A stretch of DNA of 23,999 nucleotides, taken from contig JADJQY010000010.1 of NCBI GenBank assembly GCA_016712505.1, positions 1-23,999 of the forward strand, given 5' to 3'. Below the pieces are notes generated by a model. The model searched no databases and was not told the origin of the DNA. It was given only the letters and a program-made list of their open reading frames with translations. Shown one piece after another: positions 15,922-23,999 of the stretch. Both the position numbers and the translations under genes were made by a program. Source of the stretch: Candidatus Eiseniibacteriota bacterium. GTDB taxonomy: Bacteria > Eisenbacteria > RBG-16-71-46 > CAIMUX01. Position 1 is the first letter of the stretch. Each line of letters starts with the position of its first letter.

Positions 15922-17878
15922 TCAGTCTGCGCGGTAGTGCTGTCCTGCCTGATAGAGGGCGAGGTTGCGCTCCAATCCTGCCACTTGATCCGGGCCTGCC
16001 TTGGGAACGGGCGAGGGAAATCGCCTGCTCCTGGGTTCGGACCGCGTCCGCGAATCGGTCGCCGGAGGCGTAGGCGGCGGCGAGGATCTGCAGCGCGGAG
16101 GGGTCACGGTACTGCAAGCCGCGGGCCGCCGTCTCGGCCCATTGCACGGCTTCGGTGGGATTCCGTAGGGCGGGATCGCGGGCGGTGGCGAGGAGCCAGG
16201 CGACCCGGGAGGCGCTGGCGAGGTCTCTGGGTTGCGCTCGAGGAGGAGGCGGTACTGCTCGATGGCTCCGCCCAAGTCGCCTGCGTCGGCGAGGACGAAG
16301 GCGAGGTTCTGGCGGGCGCTGACCGCATCGGGATCGGTCTCGAGGGCGGCGCGATAGTGGGCGATCGCCTCCTCCCGGCGGCCGAGCTTCTGGAGGACAT
16401 TGCCGAGATTGGTCTCGACTCCCCGGAGCTTGGGATCGAGGGCGTGCGCGCGCTCGAGATGGACCAGCGCGAGATCGGGATGACCGGCGCGGGCCAGGGC
16501 GGAGCCGAGGTTGTAGTGGGTGTTGGGGAGATCCTCGCGAATGGCCAGGGCGGCACGGTAGCGCTCGATCGCTTCGCGCACGCGCCCGGCATCGAACTCG
16601 ACCATGCCGAGGTTGTGGTGGGCCATCCAGGCGTCTGGATTCTTGGCCAGGGTGTCGGTCCAGAGGGTGCGGAGGTCGCGGTAGGCGGGGGTGCGTAGCG
16701 CAGTGCCGGCGGCGCAGGCGAGGACGGGAAGCGCGAGCAGGGCGGCGCGCGGGATCGGCCGGAGAGGAGAGAGGGCCAGCGCGAGTCCTCCCCGGCGAGG
16801 GCCAGGAGCCCGATCGAGGCGTGGTACTGGAAGTGGTCGGCAACCCAGGAGTATCGCATCGGAAAGACATCGATCAGGCCGAGCGCGGGAGCAGCGTGCC
16901 GACGAAAAGAGGACGGCGACCAGCGGCCCGCGGCCGAAGCGGTCGCGCCGCAGCCAGAGGAGCGCGATCGCCCCCAGGAGAAGCAGGGAAAGAACAGCGC
17001 CAGGGGGCGCGACTCCGGTGGCATCCCACCGAGGGTAGATGAACGCGAGCGGATGGGGCCAGAGCAGCTTGCCGGCGTAGAAGAGGGCGATGCGCGCGGC
17101 GAGGCAGAGGCGCTCGACCAGGGTCAGGCTCCAGTCCGCACCCTGGGCTCCGACATGATGCTTCTCCAGCCACGCGGTGGTGAGCCCGAAGCCGATCCCC
17201 AGAGCGAAGAAGACGATGAGCGGCGTGATGTCGCGCCGGCTGATCGCGCCGCGCTTCCAATAGATCAGGAGAAGGATCGCGGCGGGGAGAGTCGCGGTCA
17301 CCGTCTTGCTCAGCAGCGCGAGCAGGAAGAAGGCGAACGCGAGGCCGCGCCGACGCATGGAGAGTGCGTCGGAGGATTGGGTGATCGCGGGGGCGTAGGC
17401 GGAGAGCGCCGCGAGATAGAACAGGAGCGAGAGGACGTTCTTTCGTTCCGTGATCCAGGCGACCGACTCGACGTGTACAGGGTGGAAGGCGAAGAGTGAC
17501 GCGGCGAGGACCGCGCCAGGCGCTCCGCCGGGGAGCTCGAGCCGGCGAAGCAAACGATAGAGCAGCCAGGCGGAAAGGGCGTGCAGGAGCAGGTTGATCC
17601 AGGTGAGAGGGGAAGGGACTCCGATCCGAAGAGGCGCTGCTCGATCCAGAAGCTGGTGAAGACGAGCGGATAGTACTGTGGACTGGCGCTCGGTTCGAAC
17701 CAGATGCGACCGAGGCCCTGCGCAGTGCGCAGGTCCGTTCCGGGTGACGTAGTCGTCGTCGTCCCAGATGTAGCCGCCGTGGAGCGCCGGCAGGGTAGGC
17801 GACGACCAGCAGGGTCGAGCAGCAGCAGGAGCACCAGCAGGAAGGGCCGCAGGAGCAACCGGAGCGGAGATCGGCCAT
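15922..17878 (-). CDS. TMTC-like membrane glycosyltransferase with TPR repeats (frameshifted)
   Basis: A GT-C-fold membrane protein resembling bacterial relatives of the eukaryotic TMTC O-mannosyltransferases. The N-terminal helix LLLRPFLLVLLLLL is followed by the conserved acidic loop GGYIWDDDDYVT (about 17744-17785), GLGRIWFEPSASPQYYPLVF, and FAFHPVHVESVAWITERKN, a hallmark of this family. Several membrane segments follow (for example LLSKTVTATLPAAILLLIYW). From about 16650 to 16220 there are four or five TPRs (NLGMVEFDAGRVREAIERY, HYNLGSALARAGHPDLALV, NLGNVLQKLGRREEAIAHY). The chain ends GQHYRAD. The start at 17878 (MADLRS) is a guess because a frame change sits next to it. At least five frame changes. 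Acceptor and sugar are unknown. Confidence 0.78.
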
Positions 17879-17969
17879 TCTGCGGCGGCCGGCCGCGGGG
17901 AGTACCGCGGTCGTCGGTCCCGATGCGCCGGGCCGGATCGGCCAGGGTGGGGAAGAACGTCCTCTTCGG

Positions 17970-18206
17970 CTAACGATCGGACTTCGGCTCGTCATCGGAT
18001 GCGGCCGGGGCGTCCCCCGTGCAAGCCGACCGTCTCGGATCCGTCCTCGTCGTTCAGATCGTCATCGCCTCCGTCTTCGTCCCCGGTCAGGTCAGAGATA
18101 ATCCTGCCAAATTTGCCGCTTCTCGATGAAGCGCCCCTCGGTGCCGGCGCGCTGACGGGGTGTCGTCCCAGGCCGCGCCTTCCCGCCGCTTTCTATCCTT
18201 GCTCAT
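17970..18206 (-). CDS. Possible small acidic-tailed protein (frameshifted)
   Basis: The ATG at 18204-18206 has AGAGG 6 bases upstream and starts MSKDRKRREGAAWDDTP. After one frame change the minus strand reads GASSRSGKFGRIISDLTG then GDEDGGDDDLNDEDGSETVG, and after another GDAPAASDDEPKSDR with TAG at 17970. The basic start, acidic middle and end just before the glycosyltransferase gene make a real small gene plausible, but I know no family for it and the two frame jumps are assumed. Confidence 0.35.
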
Positions 18207-18747
18207 CGGTACCTCTTCGAGATGTCTGAAACGCACAGGCATCGCCCGCGCCCCCCGGCAGGACGCGGGACATCTGGAGCCCTCGGACCGGTCGTGCGAG
18301 ATCGAGGCAAAACCGCGACGCGCGATGATTGCGCATCGGACACCGGTTGAGCGGGAATCTCGCGGACCCACGCGACGGAGGGGAGAGGAATTTGCGCGCG
18401 AGCGTGCACCCGGCTCCATGGCCCGCCCGCATCGAGATGCGCGCGGTGTCCGTGGGCGGTCCGAAGACGAGCGGCGGGAACATCGACCGTCCGCTGACTG
18501 CGTTGCGCACACATAGTCGGATCCGAGTGGTGCGGGAGCTTTGGAACCCGCGCAACGAGACTAGACGATCTCGCGCGCGGGCTGTAAACCCGAAGCGTGA
18601 CCGCGGCTCGATTTCTCGCCGGTGGATGACATCGGGCCCCGGGTGTGCGAGGCTTCGCGCCGCGTCTCCAAGACGACAGCGCCTCCCTCGTTCGAGGGAG
18701 GCCCCCTCCCGGGGCAGGACCGGGGAAATCCATGGAGGAGTCACCGC
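18207..18747. other. Gene-poor region upstream of the kefB-type gene
   Basis: About 540 bases without a supported gene. Translations on both strands are arginine-rich shadow frames. Promoters for the small minus-strand gene and for the antiporter are expected here. A tRNA-Tyr-like anticodon loop at about 18583-18597 was examined and rejected. Confidence 0.4.
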
Positions 18748-20759
18748 GTGGGCAGCGTCCCGCTCCTGGACCGGATCGCCCTGATCGTCGCCCTTGGGGT
18801 GGCGGTCACGCCCGTTCTCTCGAGGATCAAAGTTCCGAGCGTTGCGGGGTTGCTCCTGGCCAGGGGCGATCGCCGGGACCGTTCGGCCTCCGTCTAGTCC
18901 CCTCGGTCCACGCCATCGAGCTGCTGGCCGAGGTCGGCGTGGTGCTCCTCCTCTTCACCATCGGACTCGAGTTCTCGCTCAGTCGGCTCCGGCAGATCTT
19001 CCGCGACGTGGCCTTGGAAGCGCTCTCCAGGTCGGTCTGACGGTCGGAGTCACCTTTGTCGCCGCGCGCCTGCTCGGAAAGGGAACGGCGGGGGCGCTCT
19101 TCTACGGCTTCTTTTTTGCCCTATCCTCGTCCCCGCGATCGTGCTGCGGTCCCTGGCGCGAAGCGGGAGCGGAACGCGCCGCACGGTCGGTTCATCACCG
19201 GCACCCTCCTGTTCCAGGATCTCTGCGTGGTTCCGATGGTGCTGGTGATTCCGCTCCTGGCGACGCCGGGACATCCGGCCGGGCCGCGCTCGAGGTTGCC
19301 CTCGCCCTGGGCAAGGCGTTCGTGGTGGTGGTGCTCACCTTCGTTCTGGCCCGGATCCTCGTCCCTCGGTTGTTCCAGTGGGTGGAGGCGGCGCGGAGTC
19401 GTGAGGTGTTCCTGCTGACCGTCATCGCCCTCTGCATCGGTACCGCCTGGTTCACGTCGCTGGCCGGCGTATCGCTGGCCTGGGGGCGTTCCTCGGTGGG
19501 GTGATCGTGGCCGATACCGAGCATGGTCACCGCGCCATGGGGACATGCTGCCGCTTCGCGATGTCTTCCTGAGCCTCTTTTTCGTCTCCCCTCGGAATGT
19601 TGTTCGACATCCGGGTGCTGTTCGAGCAGCCGCTCCTCTGCTCGCGCTGGTCGTCGGCTTCCTCGCGGTGAAGGCGATCCTGGCCCACTTTCGGCGCTGG
19701 CGATAGGGGTTCCCGCCGAAATCGCCTGGGCGGCGGGGCTCGGGTTGGCGCAGTTCGGCGAGTTTGGCTTCGTCATCGCGCGGCTGGCCGAGACGAGTGG
19801 GGTGGTCTCGGCCGAGTCGATGCGTCCGCTCTGGCCAGCGGCGTGATCAGCATGTTCATGACCCCGTTCCTCTTCCGCGCCGCGCCGCACATGATGGCGG
19901 GCGCGACTGCTCGCCCCGCTGGAGCGGAAGATGCGGTACCTGCGCGCGGGATCGACGAGGCGGATGAGGGCCGGACCGTTCCGCGCGATCATGTCGTCGT
20001 GGTCGGCTTCGGACTCGGCGGGCGGGTGATTTCCGAGCTGCTGGCGGCGGCACCGCGCACGTGGTGCTCGAACTCGATGCCGAGCGGGCGCGGCGGCGCG
20101 CGCCAGTGGGCTCCGGTCTTCTATGCCGATGCCGCGAGCAGGAGGCACTCCAGCACGCATCTCGGCACCGCCCGGGCGATGGTGCTCCTGATGAACGATC
20201 CGATCGCGGCGGCGCGGGTCGCGGGGCGGCGCGTCGCGTGGCGCCCCAGGTTCCGATTCTCGCCCGGGCGCGCTATCTCATTGGAGCGCGAGGAGCTGCC
20301 ACCGCGGGAGCCGGGATGTGGTCGCGGGAGGAGGTGGAGGGATCGGGCGAGATCCTGGCGCGACTCCTCTCCGGTGGCTGGAAGCGCCGCGCAATGTCAT
20401 CGAAGATCGGGTTCGGACCCTACGTGTCTCGGCCCAATCGAGCGAGCGTCGACAGACGCTCCCCGCCCTCGCTCGGCGAGCAGTCAGCCCTCGAGGAACT
20501 GAAGGTCGAGAGTCTGCTCATCCGGGAGGCGGCGGATGGCCTGACCCTGGCCGGATTGTCGTTGCGGAAGCGAACCGGTGCGCTGGCGGGGAGGGCCGTG
20601 GTTGTGATCCGGCGCAACGGACGTTGATCGAGCAGCCGGATCCCCACGAGGCCGGTCGGGCGGGTGATCTCGCGTACCTGGTCGGCACCTCCCGGGCGGT
20701 GCGCGCGGTGGCCGCGCTGCTCGATCGACCGCCGCCGGAGATCGCTTTCGGCCGACTGA
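18748..20759 (+). CDS. KefB-type K+/H+ antiporter, CPA2 plus TrkA domains (frameshifted)
   Basis: Monovalent cation:proton antiporter-2 family membrane protein. The GTG at 18748 has GGAGGAG 7 bases upstream and starts VGSVPLLDRIALIVALGVAV. Transmembrane segments read LLAEVGVVLLLFTIGLEFSL, YGFFFALSS, TGTLLFQDLCVVPMVLVIPL, GKAFVVVVLTFVLARILVP, FLLTVIALCIGTAWF and LGLAQFGEFGFVIARLAE, the last a family hallmark. A TrkA-N domain begins DHVVVVGFGLGGRVISELLA at about 19981-20042 with the GxGxxG nucleotide-binding loop and VLELDAERA. A TrkA-C domain follows (VESLLIREAADGLTLAGLSL). I place the end at TGA 20757 after a frame change; the last codons are uncertain. About 670 residues. Many frame changes. 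Predicted to export K+ under nucleotide control. Confidence 0.8.
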
Positions 20760-20786
20760 CCGGGCCGGATCGACCGCGCCCCCGGA

Positions 20787-22567
20787 TCAGCGGATCCGGA
20801 CCGCTCAGGCGGAACGCTGCTGCCACCCGCCTCGATCCGAATCAGGTAGACCCCCGCTGGGACCTGGCGGCCCGCTGGTCGCGCCCGTCCCACGCGATCT
20901 CGCGCCGTCCGGCGCCGACCAGGCTATTCCAGCGCATCACCTCCGTCCGGCGGTGTCGACGATCAGATCGAGCCGCCGGAAAGGACCGAGGAGAAGCGCA
21001 GGGTGGTGCCATCGGTGAACGGATTCGGAGAGAGCGGTTCGAGCACGAGGCCGGTGGTGAATTCCGGCACGTTTTCCGGTAGCGTTGCCGGCCACATACG
21101 CGCTGTAGGCGCCGAAGGGCGCCTCCCGGGGCGGACCCAGCTTCGTCCGAAACATCCCTGTCCGACGACGTAGTACTCGACCACCGTGCCGGACGGCTGG
21201 GGGAATACTCCGCGCCGTACATGTCGATCGGCCCGATCGGTTGAGCTCCGTGTAGCCCGGAGCTGGGAATGGTGGTGTTCTCCCAGTACGGATGCACTCC
21301 GCCTGGTCGAGGCCGAGGTTGCTGTAGTCGGTGAGCCGCACCTCGACCGGGAAGGGACCGTTCGTTCCCAGTGTGTCGGGAGCGGCGCCATGTCGACGTA
21401 CATCATCTGCTTGTCGTGGATTCCCATCGCGCGGCAGTGGATCGCATCGTCGGAGAGCCAGGAGCCGGTGAAGCCGATGATCTCGTAGCCGGGCATCAGC
21501 TCCTGGTACCTGGCCAGGGCGGCGGCGTCGGCTGCAATGCCGAACGTGGGGACGAGCACCTTCGGTTCAGGATCACGGAGTTGGTGTAGGCCGCAACCTC
21601 GCTGCCGTTGATCCAGTCGCAGTAGACGCGGCGCACCCGGAGCGGCTGCCCGTACAAGTCGAGGCGGGTGGCCAGCTCGGCCGCGCGCGCCTCGCAGCGG
21701 GCGTAATCAGGATGGTTGGTAGGGACCTGCTTCACCAGAAACGTGCGCTCGTCAGGCGCTTGCCCCAAACATCTGGTGATGGATACGCCGATCGAAACGT
21801 CGTCGAACACCCGGTAGTCGGTGATGCCGAGTAGTCCTCCATCGCCTGCGCCACCTGCGCATGGCTGAGAGGGTTCTCGTCCCAGACCAGATCGGTGGAG
21901 TAGCCGTTGCCTTGGCCGTCACACAGGTAGTTCCCGCCGGTGTGGATCAATGAAGACCGAAGACCTGCGTGGTCCAGCTCGTGCCGACGGTGTAGTTCAC
22001 CTGATCATCCAGCGGGCGAGGCCGATTGTAGACATGGTCGACGATCCCCGGCGCGCCATTGCCGTCGAAGACGAACTGCGGGCCGTAGTCGCGGGTCCAG
22101 ATCGAGTTGTGGCGGCGATCAGCATACGCACGCTGGGCCATGTTGACTCCTGTTGTTTGGGCAGCGCGGTGTTGCAGGTGTTCTGCTGCGAGACGCTCTC
22201 GCCACCATGCACCGCAGTGCCGCTCGATCTCCTCGGCCATCTCCCGCAGCACCGTGGGGTGCCTGAACGGATAGCGCGCATCGGTGACGCCGGTCATCAG
22301 CCCCTACCCCGCGCACTGACGGATCGGACCGCTCGGCGGCTGCGTGGCTGTCACCCCGGCGCGTCCGAGCGTGTGGGGCAGCCGCTTCTTCCGTGGTCAC
22401 GCCGATCGGAAGCGGATTCTGCTCCGGAGGATCGGTGATCATGACTCCGCGTGTCAGGGTCGGCAGTCGCCTGGGCCGACGATCAGACGAGGAAGCGCGC
22501 CGCCTGAAGCTCACCCCGCCGCGAGCAGGATCGAGCGAGGAGCGCAGGAGCTTCGGGCGGTCCGCAT
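20787..22567 (-). CDS. Secreted peptidylarginine/agmatine deiminase family protein with FlgD-like C-terminal domain (frameshifted)
   Basis: A guanidino-group-modifying enzyme of the PAD_porph family (Porphyromonas PAD / agmatine deiminase). A likely signal peptide starts at ATG 22567 (MRTARSSCAPRSILLAAG). The pre-domain reads EQNPLPIGVTTEEAAAPH and the catalytic domain starts at MTGVTDARYPFRHPT (about 22297). Catalytic elements in order: SIWTRDYGPQFVFDGNG (acid), IHTGGNYLCDGQGNGYSTD (GGN loop), an HxD region DVWGKRL near 21760-21790, and DDAIHCRAMGIHD with the nucleophile cysteine codon at 21434-21436. The C-terminus after about 21100 looks like a FlgD Ig-like sorting domain: NPFTDGTTLRFS, REIAWDGRDQ, AGVYLIRIEAGG and a restored ERxVRIR end with TGA at 20787. 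About 590 residues. Many frame changes. Substrate (peptidyl-arginine, arginine or agmatine) is not determined. Confidence 0.8.
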
Positions 22568-22845
22568 ATCCGGCGGAGCAACATAGGACATCCCGGTGGA
22601 TAGAGGACTGGATGCAGACCAGCCGCGACGCAGCTGTGGAGGCAGGCACTTAACCATAATTGATGCTTCACCCCCTTGGCGGCTCTGCGGGGCGGCGGTA
22701 AATTCCAGTTCTGGGTGAATGCGGTAAATGCCTGCAATGCCCAATCCATTTCAGGTGGTGCCACTCTGGTAACATGGTGGGCGCCAAGGAAACTGGCAAA
22801 CATCTTACTCCTAGTCCTAGTTGGAGGCAAGGCTCGAATCCCCAG
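22568..22845. other. Lower-G+C intergenic stretch
   Basis: Between the deiminase start and the kinase end. Bases 22681-22860 count 100 G+C of 180 (56%), against 44 of 60 just to the right. Minus-strand frames are open for about 100 codons but their translations match nothing I know. The deiminase promoter should lie here. Confidence 0.4.
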
Positions 22846-23999
22846 CTAATGACCCCGGCTTGACCGCTGGTCGCCACCCCGGATCTCGCCTCCCACCGCC
22901 TCGACCTCAATCGGCGGGAGATCGCCAGGCCGAGTCCGGTGCCGCCGAGTGGCGGGCATCGGAGGTTTCGATCGGGTGAAGCGCTCGAACAGAAGGTCTG
23001 ATCTCTTGTCTGCCGGGATGCCGATTCCGGTGCCGACCACCTCGATGCGGTATTTCGATTCGCCCTCCCTCGGCCCTCTCTGTCCCTTCCGCGATCCGAG
23101 TGTTGCGAACGGTCATTGGCGTTCCCGGTCATTGAGTGAACTTCTACCGCGCTGTTGATCAGATTGTGCAAAGAATCTCATAGACCTGAGCCGGGTCGCC
23201 CCTGGGCGATCGCTCGGTTGAGTCCGACTGCATCGAGGCGAAGGTCGATCTTCTCGGCTGTGCGGCGAGAGCGGGGTGAGGGAGCGAGAGATGCCATCCT
23301 CCCGAAGCAACCGCCTGACGTCGAAGGGGGCGATGTCCACCTGGAACCGCCCGGCCTCCATCCTCGAGTAGTCGAGGATGCTATCCAGGATCCGTTGCAC
23401 CGCCGCGCCGGAGGTATGGATCGTCCGCACCCACTCCCGCGCTCGCCGGGCGCGGCCTCCACCAGCAGCGAGGCAGCCAGGATGGCACCATCGGGCGTGC
23501 GTGGATCCCGTGACCTGGCGGTGGCGGTGAACCCGCCCTGCGCCCGCGTGGCCGCCACCGCGCGGCCCCGCGCGGCCTGCAGGTCAGCCCCGTGCCTAAG
23601 CCGGGCCACCACCACTGAAACGCGTGAGGCGATCGCCCGCGCCAGGCGGGAACCTTCACGTCCGGCTTCGGCAGACTCCTGTCCCGTAGTAGAGCATGAA
23701 TCCTGCCCATGGGACGGCCTCGTGCACCCGTGCGGATGAATGGAGAGGGATCGACCCCTCGTTCCGGGACAGGCAACATCACCAGGCCGAATGGAGCAGG
23801 CTCTGCTGAAAGAGCGTCCGGGATCACCACTGTGGCTGCGGGTCGGGATCTCCGTTGGAGTGACCAGGGGAGTGCCCCTCTTACCGCGGCGCGATAGCCA
23901 TCGGAAGGTTCTGCCAGGCGACGAACCGCATGGTTCCATCGCGTAGCAGGAGCACCGCAGATCGATCCAGAGTTATTGGTGCTGGCAGCACGCCGTCGA
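22846..23999 (-). CDS. GAF-HisKA-HATPase sensor histidine kinase (5' partial, frameshifted)
   Basis: The N-terminus lies beyond the right end. Leftward from the edge a GAF-like domain can be read across frames (AVLLLRDGTMRFVAWQNLP, IPDALSAEP, GRPMGRI, then LARAIASRVSVVVARLRHGA). A HisKA region follows near 23480-23540, where GFTATA and RTP remain but the phospho-histidine is obscured by indels (expected S-H-E-I-R-T-P). Helix 2 is clear: IHTSGAAVQRILDSILDYSR then MEAGRFQVDIAPFDVRRLLR (about 23300-23430). The HATPase domain shows NLINSAVE, VVGTGIGIPADKRSDLLFER (G1 box), GGTGLGLAISRRL (G2 box) and VGGEIR. I place the end at TAG 22846, but the last codons are uncertain. No receiver domain follows in the window. 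Signal and partner unknown. Confidence 0.7.

Noticed and set aside
18570..18640. Possible tRNA-Tyr: a CTGTAAA anticodon loop flanked by CGGG and CCCG, with CGAGA/TCTCG and CGGCTCGATTT nearby
   Set aside because: No acceptor stem can be paired, the putative D-loop lacks the conserved GG, and the T-stem does not pair. The opposite strand offers a class II-like variable arm but also no acceptor stem.
22815..22845. T-arm-like GGCTCGAATCCCC
   Set aside because: The flanking stem bases do not pair, and no anticodon arm or acceptor stem is present at the right distance.
1..23999. CRISPR arrays, rRNA genes, transposases or integrases
   Set aside because: I looked for regularly spaced repeats, rRNA signatures and recombinase motifs and saw none.

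Overview
The window is high-G+C bacterial DNA from a Gram-negative-type organism: it encodes a lipoprotein with a lipobox, an OmpA-domain protein and secreted proteins. Three things suggest an FCB-like or candidate-phylum lineage (Eisenbacteria or Krumholzibacteria style): the FlgD-like C-terminal domain on a secreted deiminase, the Fn3 plus WD40-like (PD40) lipoprotein, and a TMTC-like glycosyltransferase with TPRs. This placement is inference; no rRNA gene or diagnostic marker is present.

The reading frame is broken by many small indels in most genes of 1-9.5 kb and again from about 15.9 kb to the right end. Motif order and amino-acid sense are preserved across the breaks. Genes between about 9.5 and 15.9 kb are nearly all intact. 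I read the breaks mainly as uncorrected sequencing or assembly indels, so the gene boundaries below are reconstructed from frame-hopping homology.

Left arm (1-9.5 kb): a partial retropepsin-like aspartyl protease with two domains; a four-gene cassette on the + strand (ABC ATPase, ABC-2-type permease, LytS-type sensor kinase, LytTR response regulator) whose kinase and regulator genes overlap; a nitronate-monooxygenase-like flavoprotein followed 2 bases later by a DUF1648 membrane protein; an OmpA-domain periplasmic protein; and, converging on it, a YgiQ-type radical SAM protein.

Middle (9.5-15.9 kb): an intact RsmB-type rRNA cytosine methyltransferase; a Doc toxin with an AbrB/MazE-type antitoxin; then a segment of lower G+C holding an Fn3-Fn3-PD40 lipoprotein and a secreted cysteine-rich protein with a complete-looking Hint autoprocessing domain. 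This segment lies between two direct repeats of about 148 bases. Each repeat carries the same truncated ParE-toxin start and the tail of a small membrane protein. The right copy keeps the intact ParE-type antitoxin and the full small membrane protein; the left copy is a remnant.

Right arm (15.9-24 kb): a TMTC-like membrane glycosyltransferase with TPR repeats (- strand), a possible small acidic protein, a KefB-type K+/H+ antiporter with TrkA domains (+), a Porphyromonas-type peptidylarginine/agmatine deiminase family protein with a FlgD-like sorting tail (-), and the C-terminal part of a GAF-HisKA-HATPase histidine kinase that runs off the right end.
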